DNA from: a virus
Reading direction: 5' to 3' (one strand)
DNA: 41,345 bases
IMG/VR virus record: IMGVR_UViG_3300021475_000383
Coordinates: 1-41,345 of that record
Of the stretch, positions 6,555 through 13,276 are shown in pieces. The notes under the pieces are model-generated. The model ran no database searches, was not told where the DNA came from, and saw nothing but the letters and a program-made list of their open reading frames with translations. Position 1 is the first letter of the stretch; each line of letters opens with the position of its first letter. A program made the translations under genes and the position numbers.

Positions 6555-6698
6555 TCACCAGCCGTGCTCCCAACCGGGGGAATCGACCGACTCGGATACC
6601 GTCAGCAGGCACTTACCGAACGTCCGCACAGCGACGCGCAGCACGCGCCCGTCGTCGAGCAGTTTAAACAAGCCGTTCTCGTCCTGGCCGAATGCCAT
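6555..6698 (-). CDS. Very small protein of unknown function
   Basis: Encodes 47 residues (MAFGQDENGLFKLLDDGR ... VDSPGWEHGW). The ATG at 6698 overlaps the upstream TAA by one base (TAATG) and the stop lies 21 bases before the next start. Third codon positions are strongly G/C, as in its neighbours, which supports coding. The pattern LFKLLDDGRVLRVAV suggests a small beta hairpin. The family is not recognised. Confidence 0.6.
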   Translation of the reverse strand: MAFGQDENGLFKLLDDGRVLRVAVRTFGKCLLTVSESVDSPGWEHGW

Positions 6699-6940
6699 TA
6701 GCCGATCCTCCCGCTCTTGGTTTCCACCACGCACTCGCCGGTCGCGTCGAACTTCATCAGCCGGATTTTCTTGCCGCTCTTCGCGGCCTGGGCTTCCATC
6801 GCGGGCAACAGTTTCACCAGCCGGTCGAGGTGATAGTCCATCGCTACCAGCGGGATCATCCCGGCAGGCACCAGTCCCTGTTTGATGCCGACCCTGCCGC
6901 TGCCTAATTCGTCTTCGCCAACCCAGGCGTAGATCGTCAT
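6698..6940 (-). CDS. Small protein of unknown function
   Basis: Encodes 80 residues. A glycine-rich N-terminal part (IYAWVGEDELGSGRVGIKQGLVPAG) resembles small phage proteins of the VGIKQG type found near recombination or replication genes. It continues with a helix (HLDRLVKLLPAMEAQAAKSG) and a final hairpin (RLMKFDATGECVVETKSG). The ATG follows the upstream stop directly. Function unknown. Confidence 0.6.
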   Translation of the reverse strand: MTIYAWVGEDELGSGRVGIKQGLVPAGMIPLVAMDYHLDRLVKLLPAMEAQAAKSGKKIRLMKFDATGECVVETKSGRIG

Positions 6941-7159
6941 CTAGTTCGCCTCATTCCGGCACTGCTGGCACAGCGCCACGCCACCGCACAGCGCCAGGTT
7001 GCCGAAGGCAAGCGCCTGGTGGCCGCATTCCAGATCGAGAATTTTGCCGCCGCGCGCGCCGGGGGCCGGTGACACGCGCAGGATCCGTTTGTGCCAGCGC
7101 GTGTTGCGCGGCCCTTCTTCCGGTTCGATATACCTGCCGCCGCCGAGATCAATTTTCAT
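6941..7159 (-). CDS. Small zinc-ribbon protein
   Basis: Encodes 72 residues. The C-terminal third holds LECGHQALAFGN ... LCQQCRNEAN: a Cys-Gly-His and a CxxC about 20 residues apart, a likely zinc knuckle. The first half is basic (TRWHKRILRVSP). The start overlaps the upstream gene by 11 bases. Confidence 0.6.
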   Translation of the reverse strand: MKIDLGGGRYIEPEEGPRNTRWHKRILRVSPAPGARGGKILDLECGHQALAFGNLALCGGVALCQQCRNEAN

Positions 7160-7427
7160 GGGCCGCCTCGATCTCGTAATGACCCCCGCCAGCCAGTTCG
7201 GTCCACGGGCCGACCTCTTCGCGATAGGCCATCAGCACGATGCCGTGCTCCGGGTGAACGCCGATCAACGGCATCCGTTGAAACGCGAACGGGGGAAGCT
7301 CCTCGAAGGCGACGGCAATCGAGCGCTGGTTGCCGCTGATCAGCGTGACGGTGCCGATTGCTGCCTGGGCAGCCGTCCCGTGCGGATAGACGCGCACACG
7401 CTGCCCCGCCGTAAAGGTTCCGATCAT
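7149..7427 (-). CDS. Small beta-rich protein of unknown function
   Basis: Encodes 92 residues. The opening FTAGQRVRVYPHGTAAQAAIGTV and then LISGNQRSIAVAF resemble a small SH3-like barrel, as in several other short products of this region. The ATG overlaps the upstream stop by four bases. No specific family can be given. Confidence 0.6.
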   Translation of the reverse strand: MIGTFTAGQRVRVYPHGTAAQAAIGTVTLISGNQRSIAVAFEELPPFAFQRMPLIGVHPEHGIVLMAYREEVGPWTELAGGGHYEIEAAHEN

Positions 7428-7666
7428 AGCCTTTTCCGCTCCTCAATGGCCCGCAGCCCCGCGAAAGTGATTTTCAAACTCTCGCGCCACTGCTGCTGGA
7501 TCTTGACCAGCAGGAGATACCAGAAGCCGGTGAGCGCCCAGGTCGCGCCGGTCGCTGCGGATAGCCAGTGATGCGCGCCGACGTTAAATCCTGCCAGCGC
7601 GGCGTTCACTAAATTGAAGCCGATCGTAATCCGGCGCAGAGTTCGCAGATCCTTGTCGTAGGTCAT
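7424..7666 (-). CDS. Small membrane protein with two hydrophobic segments
   Basis: Encodes 80 residues. The segments ITIGFNLVNAALAGFNVGA and ATWALTGFWYLLLVKI are hydrophobic enough to span the membrane; the ends are basic (LRTLRRI, RAIEERKRL). The ATG at 7666 overlaps the upstream stop. Size and layout would fit a holin, but no lysis enzyme is next to it and the context is early genes. An inner-membrane accessory role is equally possible. Confidence 0.6.
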   Translation of the reverse strand: MTYDKDLRTLRRITIGFNLVNAALAGFNVGAHHWLSAATGATWALTGFWYLLLVKIQQQWRESLKITFAGLRAIEERKRL

Positions 7667-7869
7667 ATCGGCTCGTCCCTCAGTTGTCGGACCAGCGCAC
7701 ACTTTTGCCAGTCCGGTTCTTTGTCCTGCATCTCCATCTGGCAGGGAGAGTGGCTCCCGGTGATAATGGCGCACTGGTTCCCATGCTGGTTGAAAAGGAT
7801 GAACGGCGGTCGATTCGGCTGCGGATAGTGCGTCCCATAGAGCGCGCGTCCGTAGAACGGGCAGTTCAT
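7663..7869 (-). CDS. Small Cys-containing protein of unknown function
   Basis: Encodes 68 residues from the ATG at 7869, which overlaps the upstream stop by four bases. Cysteines occur in MNCPFYGRALYG, GNQCAIITG, SPCQMEMQ and QKCALVRQ. The N-terminal CPFYGR pattern is seen in small phage proteins of unknown role. A metal site is possible. Confidence 0.6.
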   Translation of the reverse strand: MNCPFYGRALYGTHYPQPNRPPFILFNQHGNQCAIITGSHSPCQMEMQDKEPDWQKCALVRQLRDEPI

Positions 7870-8450
7870 GTTTTTCTCCCGGTCTTCGTAGTGAAGGCAT
7901 TCTCGAGAGACCCGTACAGCTTCAAGCGGCCATCCAACTCGGACTGCGGACTGAACAACACCTGCGGCGAACGGCGAGGCCCTTTCCGGCCGATTGTATC
8001 CGTGTAGGTGCAAACCCGCTGGGGTGTCTGCACGACCGCTGAGAGTGCATCGCACACGCTCATGGTTCCCTCTTCGACCGCTCGATGGTGCTTATCGTGG
8101 CCGCCATTGAGCAGCGCCTCCTGCGCGGCTGGAGTCAGTTCCTGAAACTTGGGCGTGAGCGCAAACCAATTCACTACCGACACGACGGCCACCGCATCGG
8201 GCGGGGCGACAGCGACAGCGATGCGCAGGACCGAGAAACCGATATCCTTCGTCTCGCCGTGGTTGAGCCAGTCTTCGCCCAGCCGCGCGACCACCAGCGC
8301 TTCAACCTGCCGCATACGATACAACGGCGGCAGCGATTCCCTGTGGTACGCCGCCACGAGAAAGTTGAAATCGTCGCGCTCCAGATCGCGCTTCGCCATG
8401 TTGAAGACCTGCGCGGCGATCCCTTGCAACTCGGCATCCGACAGGCTCAC
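7866..8450 (-). CDS. Helical protein of unknown function
   Basis: Encodes 194 residues from the GTG at 8450, which overlaps the upstream TGA (GTGA). The first 60 residues are helical (LQGIAAQVFNMAKRDLERDD, then FLVAAYHRESLPPLYRMRQ). A hydrophobic stretch follows (LRIAVAVAPPDAVAVVSVVNWFAL), and then a basic tail (TIGRKGPRRSPQVLF). There is no recognised motif. The start lies inside a 22-bp junction repeat also found at the next gene boundary upstream. Confidence 0.6.
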   Translation of the reverse strand: MSLSDAELQGIAAQVFNMAKRDLERDDFNFLVAAYHRESLPPLYRMRQVEALVVARLGEDWLNHGETKDIGFSVLRIAVAVAPPDAVAVVSVVNWFALTPKFQELTPAAQEALLNGGHDKHHRAVEEGTMSVCDALSAVVQTPQRVCTYTDTIGRKGPRRSPQVLFSPQSELDGRLKLYGSLENAFTTKTGRKT

Positions 8451-8466
8451 ACCTTCACCTCGATCT
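8445..8466 (-). repeat. 22-bp junction repeat, copy 1
   Basis: Identical to 8753-8774. On the minus strand it carries a GAGGTGAAGG ribosome-binding-like stretch, the last codons of one gene (Ile-Glu-Val-Lys-Val), its stop, and the overlapping GTG start of the next. Confidence 0.85.
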
Positions 8467-8758
8467 TCTTTTTGCCCCGTGGCACGTGTTCCACCTCGGG
8501 AGCCAGCATGTGGCTCCGACACACAGGGGTTAATGGTGGATGAACCTTGCCAGACTTTATGGGAACCAAGGATGCCATCGTGTGGCCCTGGAACGCGGCC
8601 AAAAACGTCCACAGGTGTTTCGACCGTTTGCCGCATTCGGCACATTGGACCGCTTCCGTAAAGCGCAGAAACTTCACGCGCTCTGTCATCCAGTCCGGAA
8701 ACATCTTGTTCGGCTTGGCGTCCAGAATCTGCACTTCGAGTTTTAGGCGTTCGCTCAC
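8447..8758 (-). CDS. Zinc-finger-like protein of unknown function
   Basis: Encodes 103 residues from the GTG at 8758. AECGKRSKH near residue 40 and CRSHM near residue 80 give a CxxC plus Cys/His pairs, a plausible zinc site. The C-terminal end PRGKKKIEVKV is basic and mirrors the end of the upstream protein. It lies between two copies of the 22-bp junction repeat. Confidence 0.6.
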   Translation of the reverse strand: MSERLKLEVQILDAKPNKMFPDWMTERVKFLRFTEAVQCAECGKRSKHLWTFLAAFQGHTMASLVPIKSGKVHPPLTPVCRSHMLAPEVEHVPRGKKKIEVKV

Positions 8759-8774
8759 ACCTTCACCTCGATCT
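8753..8774 (-). repeat. 22-bp junction repeat, copy 2
   Basis: Identical to 8445-8466, and placed the same way: across the stop of the 310-residue gene and the GTG start of the next gene. It looks like a duplicated gene junction. Confidence 0.85.
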
Positions 8775-9687
8775 CGCGCGGCGGCGGCGCGCCCTTGCCC
8801 TTGGTTCCGCGCACGATACTCGGTGTCCACACCAGCTTGTGATATTTCCCGAACAAGCCGCGACCTTCGCGGTAGTCTCTAAAGTGGCCTCTGCAGATGT
8901 GCATGGCCTGCGCCAGGCCGACTTGGTCGCTGCGGCCTTCCTTGCGCAGAATCGCCTTCAGCGGCTCGATGGTCAGTGTCTTATACGCCGTCGGCGTCAG
9001 GCCGCTGTGGCGCTCCCGGTAGCGCTTGGCGAGCTTTGCCGGCATCGCATGGTCCACGAGTTGCACGTTCTTGCAGTGTAGGAAGCTGATCGCGAACAGC
9101 GCCGGGTTATACCACGCCATTATGGTTTTCATCAGCCCGGCGTCTCGGTCCTCGGCGTATGACTGGATCCACGGGTTGCCGATAGCGCGGCCTTCCGCGT
9201 CCACGCAGAGCCATGTCGCGCCACACGGGCCGTCGGCGGTAACCCCTCCAGAGCGCCGGTAGTCGGTCCACATATCGCACCAATAAATCCAGCGTGTGTT
9301 CTCGGGGATGCCCTCGCCCGTCACATCCGCTGGATCGACCGCCCTGAAATATTGGCCGACCCGCGCTCCGTGCGGAAGCCAGCCGCTCAGATCGGTGTCG
9401 CCGTCTCTGCTGTGAATCTTAGGAACCATCCGCCACTCGACCCAGAACGCCGGAAACGGCGGCGCAATGTTCGGAAAGTCTTTACCGATATCCCAGTACT
9501 CCTGGTCGGTGCCGCTGTAGAAATATTCGGCCACATTATCGATTAGCAGCACCGGCAGAGCGGGATCGGACGCCAGCGCCATAATGTGCCGCGCATATTC
9601 GGTCCACGCGCGTTCGAGCCGTGGCGCGACCCAATGCGGCATCTGCACTTTGCCGTTGGCGCGCAGGTCATCGATCAGGCGTGGCAT
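8755..9687 (-). CDS. Phage protein with CRGHFRDY motif, unknown function
   Basis: Encodes 310 residues. The C-terminal third has the sequence ICRGHFRDYREG ... LFGKYHKLVW ... VRGT. To my knowledge this HxCRGHF(K/R)xY ... LFG ... RG pattern recurs in uncharacterised phage and plasmid proteins. The N-terminal two thirds are tryptophan- and tyrosine-rich with acidic patches (NVAEYFYSG, TRWIYWCDMWTDYRR). The conserved Cys, Arg, His and Phe could form an active site or an RNA-binding surface. No catalytic family can be named. It is one of the longest products of the left block. Confidence 0.65.
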   Translation of the reverse strand: MPRLIDDLRANGKVQMPHWVAPRLERAWTEYARHIMALASDPALPVLLIDNVAEYFYSGTDQEYWDIGKDFPNIAPPFPAFWVEWRMVPKIHSRDGDTDLSGWLPHGARVGQYFRAVDPADVTGEGIPENTRWIYWCDMWTDYRRSGGVTADGPCGATWLCVDAEGRAIGNPWIQSYAEDRDAGLMKTIMAWYNPALFAISFLHCKNVQLVDHAMPAKLAKRYRERHSGLTPTAYKTLTIEPLKAILRKEGRSDQVGLAQAMHICRGHFRDYREGRGLFGKYHKLVWTPSIVRGTKGKGAPPPREIEVKV

Positions 9688-9714
9688 CAGTTCGTCCTCT
9701 TCGGTGGTTGCATT

Positions 9715-9960
9715 TCAGTTCCTCAGTTGCCTGACGTTGTACAACACCAGCGCGGCCCGCGCCGCCTCGCGCAGCGTCATGTGCGGCGGATCCGACTCGG
9801 TCGATCCGGCGACGTAGCATCCGCACCGGCGCTCGATGTGCGCCACGGATCCCACGACCAACCGCATCTGACATTCGTGGTGCAGCGGCTCTCCGTGGCT
9901 TGGCGCTCGTTGCCCTGGCTCGATGGCCTCGCCGCAAAATCCACAGAGAGCCGCTTCCAT
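9715..9960 (-). CDS. Small zinc-finger protein
   Basis: Encodes 81 residues. CGFCGEAIEPG and, about 20 residues on, HHEC give a treble-clef or LIM-like Cys/His set (CxxC ... HxxC); RRCGC follows. The pattern CGxCGxxIxxGQRA ... H.C is common in small phage proteins. The start follows the upstream stop directly. Confidence 0.65.
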   Translation of the reverse strand: MEAALCGFCGEAIEPGQRAPSHGEPLHHECQMRLVVGSVAHIERRCGCYVAGSTESDPPHMTLREAARAALVLYNVRQLRN

Positions 9961-10284
9961 TTACGCCGCCCCGACCTTCATCACGTGCAGCGTGGCCTTC
10001 CGCCGTTGCGGCATCGACAGCCGATAAGCGGTCGGATCGAAATAGGCCGTCAGTGGCCGCGACGGGTTCAGGCGCCAGATCTCGGTCGAGCGGAATTCCG
10101 CCCAGGCCTGCCTCCCGGCGTCGGTGATATGGAAGCCGCGTTTCGGGTCGTAGCTGATCCACTGGCGGATCAACATGGACCGGAAGGGGCGTTGATCGTA
10201 GAGTTGTGCCGTCTCGATGCTCATGTGACTGCCACCGGCGAAGGCTTTGAGCATCGGATACTGCCGATTGGAAAGGTTAGTCAT
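9961..10284 (-). CDS. Small protein of unknown function, possible winged helix
   Basis: Encodes 107 residues. The N-terminal 60 read like a winged-helix module: NRQYPMLKAFAGG, PFRSMLIRQWISYDPKRGFHITDAGRQAW. The phrase strand-ITDAGRxAW is typical of the wing and last helix in small phage regulators. The C-terminal part is basic. A DNA-binding role is inferred. Confidence 0.6.
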   Translation of the reverse strand: MTNLSNRQYPMLKAFAGGSHMSIETAQLYDQRPFRSMLIRQWISYDPKRGFHITDAGRQAWAEFRSTEIWRLNPSRPLTAYFDPTAYRLSMPQRRKATLHVMKVGAA

Positions 10285-10290
10285 AGAGTT

Positions 10291-10695
10291 TTAGGCCGCC
10301 GCCGCCTGCGTGTGCGCCGCCGGGTGTTGCTTCCTGCTCTTATTCTTGCCTGCCGCCATCGCGGCCAGGCGCGCCTTGCGCTTGCGGGGCGACATCTGCT
10401 GCCATTCGCGTTTGCGCTGATCGCTGAGCGTCTGACCCTTCACCTTGGCGCGCGCGACTTGCATCCGCCGCGCCATCTCGGCCCTGCGTTCCTCGGGATC
10501 GTCCGACCAGCCTTTGGTTTGTCGTTTTGCCGGAAGGTTGCGCGCGGTGTGATCGAGTTGTTGCAAGTGACTGAGACTCTCGCGAATCTCGTTGATCTGC
10601 CGCTGCATCAGTTCCAGCGCATATTCCATTCCTGGTAACATCGCTGCCATTCCCATTTGGGCGTAACTCCTCAATTCTGGGTCAATCGTCTTCAT
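10291..10695 (-). CDS. Small basic protein of unknown function
   Basis: Encodes 134 residues. A coiled-coil-like N-terminal helix (ALELMQRQINEIRESLSHLQQLDH) is followed by a very basic half (RRAEMARRMQVARAKVK, SPRKRKARLAAMAAGKNKSRK). AGGAG lies nine bases before the ATG. It is the first gene after a 137-bp gap, so it probably opens a transcript or follows a processing site. Nucleic-acid binding is inferred from charge. Confidence 0.6.
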   Translation of the reverse strand: MKTIDPELRSYAQMGMAAMLPGMEYALELMQRQINEIRESLSHLQQLDHTARNLPAKRQTKGWSDDPEERRAEMARRMQVARAKVKGQTLSDQRKREWQQMSPRKRKARLAAMAAGKNKSRKQHPAAHTQAAAA

Positions 10696-10832
10696 GGTGT
10701 GAGGCTCCTAGTTAAGTGAATCGGGGTTTTGTTTTGCCGCGCCCGATTTTGAGAGACATCATACACCCAGACGGAAACAAATTCGATCCCCTTTGTGAGT
10801 GGCAAATGTGGCATAAAGCACACGGGCCTTTT
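10696..10832. other. Intergenic gap, possible promoter
   Basis: A 137-bp gap, richer in A+T than its surroundings. On the minus strand TATGAT is visible near 10760, but no good -35 stands at normal distance. GATTCACTTAA near 10712 is a partial match to the ATTCACTAAG operator core. No coding frame with a plausible start is seen. Confidence 0.35.
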
Positions 10833-11069
10833 TTACGCCGACTCCTGCGCTCGCATGAAGGCGTCGAACCCCTCCGGGTCGCGCTCTTGTAAATTCTGCA
10901 GTGACACGCCGAGATGCTCGCACCGTGTCACCAGCGCCGCCAGTTTGCCCAGGATCTCACTGGCATGGGGCGACGGGGATTCACCTAACTCAGTGACAAA
11001 GCGATCACGCAGGCCGCCGGTCAGTTCCGCCCAGACTCGAAATGGATTCACCAACGTGGTCGTGTCCAT
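10833..11069 (-). CDS. Small protein of unknown function
   Basis: Encodes 78 residues from the inner ATG at 11069. A purine-rich ribosome binding site (GAGGAAATG) lies upstream. It is helical and acidic (GGLRDRFVTELGES, HASEILGKLAALVTRCEHLG). It sits directly after the gene at 11074 at the end of the putative replication cluster. The family is not recognised. Confidence 0.6.
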   Translation of the reverse strand: MDTTTLVNPFRVWAELTGGLRDRFVTELGESPSPHASEILGKLAALVTRCEHLGVSLQNLQERDPEGFDAFMRAQESA

Positions 11070-11073
11070 AGCT

Positions 11074-11487
11074 TCATTTCCTCTTTTCCGCGCCCTTAAG
11101 CTTCTTCGCGTCTGCCGCCTTTTGAACCCGCTGGTCGAGCTCTGCATCCGCAGTCACCAGGCGCCCTGGCGGCATGGCGCGCGCTGGCGGCTCCCGGCGT
11201 TCGGATGGAATGCCGTCCGGGTAAATCGAACTATAGGCTTCGATGCCGTCCTTGGGTTTCCAGCGCGAACAGTAGAGCGCGCGGATTTCCGCCACGCCTG
11301 GCCATCGGGCGTAGAGGCGCAGCGCCCGGTTCACCAACCAATCCAACTGCTCCTCGGTGTCGACCATGTCGACGAAGACGGAGACGAGCGCGGCGCGGAT
11401 GTCCGGGTCGCCAGGGAAAAATGCCATCAACGCCATCTTGGCGACGGCGGCGGCGGCGGTTTCGGGAGTGAGCGGTGTGAGGTTCAT
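11074..11487 (-). CDS. Possible replication accessory protein (helicase-loader position)
   Basis: Encodes 137 residues. The first 85 match a pattern common in phages: LTPETAAAAVAKMALMAFFP.D...RAALVSVFVDMV ... LDWLVNRALRLYARWPGVAEIRALYCSRWKPKDGI. These proteins usually follow an initiator gene. The C-terminal end is basic (KKLKGAEKRK). The start overlaps the initiator stop by four bases. The position right after an O-like initiator, as with lambda P, suggests helicase loading, but I see no shared sequence with P or DnaC; the role is inferred. Confidence 0.55.
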   Translation of the reverse strand: MNLTPLTPETAAAAVAKMALMAFFPGDPDIRAALVSVFVDMVDTEEQLDWLVNRALRLYARWPGVAEIRALYCSRWKPKDGIEAYSSIYPDGIPSERREPPARAMPPGRLVTADAELDQRVQKAADAKKLKGAEKRK

Positions 11488-11963
11488 CTGCCTGCCTTTC
11501 TCCGTTCTTCGCGGTAGTAGCTTTCCAAAACCTCGCTCTGAACGGATTTTCTGGGGATTGATTTTTGCGGAGTGCGCGAAGCGCCTGGTTCCTTTATGTA
11601 AGGTTCATATAAAGGATACGGCGCGTCCAGAAGCTCATTTTGAGCTATCTGACCCCCCACTTTTGAGCTATCTGATCGCTCATTTTGAGCTATCTGGATT
11701 TCATAGTTGCAACAGGTCTGCGTGCGCTTGATCGCGATGAATCCGAGTTTGCGCAACGCCGATAGTCCACGCTTGACGGTGGCCAGGCCGATGCCGAGTT
11801 CCTGCGCCAGCCTCTCCTGTTTCGGATTACACTGTCCGGTTCGCTTATTTCGGTGATCGAGTAGTTGCGCCAGCAGCAACTTCTCCGTGGCGGAAATCCG
11901 CTTATCTGCCGCGATCTCCTTGGAGACAACCAGAAAGGAATGGCGGTCCATGTGGGAAGTCAC
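11484..11963 (-). CDS. Replication initiator-like helix-turn-helix protein
   Basis: Encodes 159 residues. A winged helix fills residues about 25-85: SATEKLLLAQLLDHRNKRTGQ, then QERLAQELGIGLATVKRGLSAL, then KLGFIAIKRT. This is the DNA-binding layout of phage replisome organisers and O-type initiators. The C-terminal half is polar and contains a peptide repeat (QIAQNE twice) created by DNA iterons. The GTG at 11963 overlaps the stop of a 27-codon upstream frame (GTGA); the ATG at 11951 is the alternative. It probably binds the repeats inside its own gene and recruits helicase with its downstream neighbour. Confidence 0.65.
   Translation of the reverse strand: MTSHMDRHSFLVVSKEIAADKRISATEKLLLAQLLDHRNKRTGQCNPKQERLAQELGIGLATVKRGLSALRKLGFIAIKRTQTCCNYEIQIAQNERSDSSKVGGQIAQNELLDAPYPLYEPYIKEPGASRTPQKSIPRKSVQSEVLESYYREERRKAGR
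11591..11615. other. AT-rich inverted repeat beside the iterons
   Basis: CCTTTAT at 11591-11597 pairs with ATAAAGG at 11609-11615 around an 11-base loop. It is one of the few A+T-rich stretches in the area and lies 21 bases from the first iteron, as a DNA unwinding element would. It lies within the initiator gene. Confidence 0.5.
11636..11697. repeat. Three direct iterons inside the initiator gene (candidate origin)
   Basis: The core TTTTGAGCTATCTG occurs at 11638, 11661 and 11683, with periods of 23 and 22 bases, about two helical turns. The first and third copies are in the same reading frame of the gene, while the middle copy is in another frame. The DNA sequence rather than the peptide is therefore what is kept. 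The layout resembles the lambda origin, whose iterons lie inside gene O. Confidence 0.75.
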
Positions 11964-12043
11964 CAGGCGAAGGAGATTAGCGAATTCCTAACTAAATCGT
12001 CATGCGTCTCTGGGGAAAACAGGTTACGATGAGGGTGATTCAT
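11960..12043 (-). CDS. Possible 27-residue leader coupled to the initiator
   Basis: A short frame with an ATG at 12043 (MNHPHRNLFSPETHDD...). An AAAGGTGG-like ribosome binding site stands upstream. Its TGA overlaps the initiator's GTG by four bases. The overlap fits the coupling used throughout this genome. It may serve only as a translated leader. Coding is uncertain because of its size. Confidence 0.35.
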   Translation of the reverse strand: MNHPHRNLFSPETHDDLVRNSLISFAW

Positions 12044-12083
12044 TTCAGAACGACCACCTTTCTGGCGCGCCGCAACCCTCGGC

Positions 12084-12473
12084 TTAAGAGAGCGGCGCGC
12101 CGGTTCTTTTTGCAGCCTCGTGTTGCTCAAGCCACACAGCCAGCGCTTCGACGGTGTCGACCACCGCGATCGCCAGGCGGTAGCCCAGGCGGATCTCCGT
12201 GATTTTGGTTTTCTGTTCGGGACTGACATCGCCGCCAGGCCGCTTCACTTCGAGCAGGAAGCCGGGAAAGTGTTCGTGCACGGTGGTGTAGTCGGGCGTC
12301 CCCTTCGGCGCGCCCTTGATCCAGCGCCTGCCGTCGGCACTCTTGAACGTGCCGCAGTGATTGCGACCGACCCAGTATCCGCGCAGCGCCAGCAGATCCA
12401 GACAGGCCCGCTCGACGTCGTTCTCGCACAACGGCGGATCGGGCGTGAGCCGGAACTGGTGGCGCCTGGTCAC
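12084..12473 (-). CDS. VRR-NUC domain nuclease
   Basis: Encodes 129 residues, the length of stand-alone phage VRR-NUC proteins. Motifs of the PD-(D/E)XK fold are visible: N-terminal Glu18/Glu21 in NDVERACLDLL, GTPDY with Asp61, LLEVKRPGG with Glu75 and Lys77, and SPEQ with Gln87. Such enzymes act on branched DNA or flaps and are often called Holliday-junction-resolvase-like. The GTG start overlaps the upstream TGA. It lies between recombination and initiation genes, consistent with processing of replication intermediates. Confidence 0.85.
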   Translation of the reverse strand: MTRRHQFRLTPDPPLCENDVERACLDLLALRGYWVGRNHCGTFKSADGRRWIKGAPKGTPDYTTVHEHFPGFLLEVKRPGGDVSPEQKTKITEIRLGYRLAIAVVDTVEALAVWLEQHEAAKRTGAPLS

Positions 12474-12799
12474 AATGCATCTACCGTGGTGTTCATCAAG
12501 TTGGCGATGACGCCGGCACAGAGCGGGCAGATGGAATCGACGAGCAGCAGGTTGTAGGCGATGGCGGCGCGGTGGCCACCGACCAGGGGTTCACCGCAAA
12601 AGCCGCGGTCTGCATCGCCGAATAGCTGGACGTGGGGTTTGTGGTGCTGCTTGCGGACCAGGGTGAGATCGAATTGTCCGGCGAAGGCCTTAGCCAGAAA
12701 CGTCGGCTGGACCCGCATCACGGCTTCGCGGTTGCGGCGCTCGGTGCACACGGGGCAAACCAGGGTGTTGTAGGTTGCGCCGCAGCGGGGGCAGATCAT
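12470..12799 (-). CDS. Multi-zinc-ribbon protein of unknown function
   Basis: Encodes 109 residues. Three CxxC knuckles: CPRC at residue 3, CPVC at about 15 and CPLC near residue 91, with GFCGEPLVGGH between. The first two form a compact ribbon at the very N-terminus. The ATG overlaps the upstream stop by four bases. DNA, RNA or protein binding is inferred. Confidence 0.65.
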   Translation of the reverse strand: MICPRCGATYNTLVCPVCTERRNREAVMRVQPTFLAKAFAGQFDLTLVRKQHHKPHVQLFGDADRGFCGEPLVGGHRAAIAYNLLLVDSICPLCAGVIANLMNTTVDAL

Positions 12800-12978
12800 G
12801 CCGCGCCTCTCTCTTCGTCCCTCGGAAAGTCGGGCAGCACGCCCGGCTCGTTCGGATCGGCCAATGGGCACCCGCGCGGGCAGGCCACCTTGCGGATGCG
12901 GATATTTTGTTTCGCGTCGTCGGCCCAGGTCGGATAGGCGATCCAACCGTCGCCCTGGCATACAGTGCAGAGATTCAT
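12796..12978 (-). CDS. Small DnaJ-type zinc-finger-like protein
   Basis: Encodes 60 residues. CTVCQGDGW near the start is a CxxCxGxG element as in DnaJ central domains; ACPRGCP about 25 residues later completes a cysteine set. The C-terminal part is acidic. It is coupled to both neighbours through short overlaps. Function unknown. Confidence 0.65.
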   Translation of the reverse strand: MNLCTVCQGDGWIAYPTWADDAKQNIRIRKVACPRGCPLADPNEPGVLPDFPRDEERGAA

Positions 12979-13175
12979 GCGGGTCGATCCTGGTGTTGCG
13001 GGTTGAGAAGCAGCACCGCGCCCCAGAAGGCGCGCGCGGCTTCATCGACGGTGAAGGCCGGGTTGATCTCGACGCGGCCGTCGTAGTGAATCGTGACAAT
13101 GGGTTCGCCAGAAGCGGTGCAGATCTGGAGATAGCCGGTCGTTTCATGCAGGGAGATTTTGGTGGGATCGGGCAT
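12975..13175 (-). CDS. Small protein of unknown function
   Basis: Encodes 66 residues, with strands (GYLQICTASGEPIVTIHYDGRVEI) and then a helix (VDEAARAFWGAVLLL). The pattern G.PIVTIHxDGxV..NPxFTxDEAA+AFW is a familiar small phage protein of unknown role, often near DNA-processing genes. AAGG lies eight bases before the ATG. It opens the coupled run that ends with the VRR-NUC gene. Confidence 0.7.
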   Translation of the reverse strand: MPDPTKISLHETTGYLQICTASGEPIVTIHYDGRVEINPAFTVDEAARAFWGAVLLLNPQHQDRPA

Positions 13176-13276
13176 TGCATTTACCTTGGGGGGAGGTTAC
13201 TGTTCCAATTGCCTGCCGCTGGCCGTGACGGGGCCGTCTATGGGGGCCGTTGGTTGGGGCGTACAGGGCCGCCATT

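Noticed and set aside
7424-7666. Holin of a lysis cassette
   Set aside because: Size and two membrane spans fit, but no endolysin or spanin is adjacent and the gene is in an early accessory block, so only membrane protein is reported.
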